The position numbers were made by a program, and so were the translations under genes. A DNA stretch of 34,257 bases, from the NCBI GenBank assembly GCA_023145435.1, contig JAGLDS010000018.1, forward strand, positions 1-34,257. The letters run 5' to 3'. The notes under the pieces are model-generated. The model worked only from the letters and a program-made list of their open reading frames with translations, was not told the origin of the DNA and searched no databases. The stretch comes from Clostridiales bacterium. GTDB taxonomy: Bacteria; Bacillota; Clostridia; DUPQ01. Below are positions 34,230-34,257 of the stretch, one piece after another (the first letter of the stretch is position 1; each line of letters begins with the position of its first letter).

Positions 34230-34257
34230 ATAAGTTAGTGTAAAGAGTTTTGGGGAA

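Overview
This window is a low-GC, Gram-positive chromosome segment, most likely from an anaerobic member of the Clostridia. The signs are AT-rich codon use, strong AGGAGG-type ribosome binding sites, near-perfect sigma-A promoters with 17-base spacers, a ferredoxin-dependent 2-oxoacid oxidoreductase, and the clostridial gene order efp / CD1247-like / asp23 / amaP / nusB / xseA / xseB / ispA / dxs. The PurA variant looks like the type I associate with Lachnospirales. I cannot name a species. I see no phage, transposon, CRISPR array or plasmid gene.

Layout. 1-5200: rpsU with its own promoter and terminator; purA on the minus strand divergent from a LysR regulator; the GTPase gene ysxC; then a minus-strand ilvE-EamA exporter pair. 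5200-10080: a tightly packed plus-strand operon (yqeG-type HAD phosphatase, endonuclease IV-like TIM barrel, aroQ, SGNH hydrolase, Xaa-Pro peptidase, SPFH protein) closed by a bidirectional terminator shared with a minus-strand FAD oxidoreductase. 11600-15840: xpt, then efp and a 60-residue CD1247-like protein, followed by a three-gene URO-D-like / ThuA / Gfo-Idh-MocA sugar-type module that interrupts the usual housekeeping order. 15870-19930: asp23-amaP-nusB-xseA-xseB-ispA-DUF212, with a new promoter in front of asp23.

The centrepiece lies at 20150-21330: a roughly 560-nt structured, GC-richer non-coding region with a perfect 12-bp closing helix, followed directly by a TTG-started four-helix membrane protein and then dxs. 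The position (ispA - RNA - small membrane protein - dxs), size and architecture identify it as OLE RNA (Ornate Large Extremophilic RNA) with its partner OapA. The OapA-type protein carries a DxxxD motif and, by eye, resembles the membrane core of CNNM/CorC (DUF21) magnesium transport proteins. OLE itself is a described RNA class, so the novelty lies in this instance and its details.

23200-34257: an O-antigen-ligase-family membrane protein with a large external insert; tRNA-Trp and tRNA-Leu, each with its own promoter and terminator; araB-araA (without araD) followed by a histidine phosphatase and a methyltransferase; and finally paaK-iorA-iorB for aryl-2-oxoacid fermentation, driven by a consensus promoter inside the preceding gene and preceded by an unexplained leader of about 140 nt. 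Genes on the plus strand are often joined by 1-20 base overlaps, which points to translational coupling in long operons. Several genes start with TTG or GTG, and their starts were chosen from ribosome binding sites.
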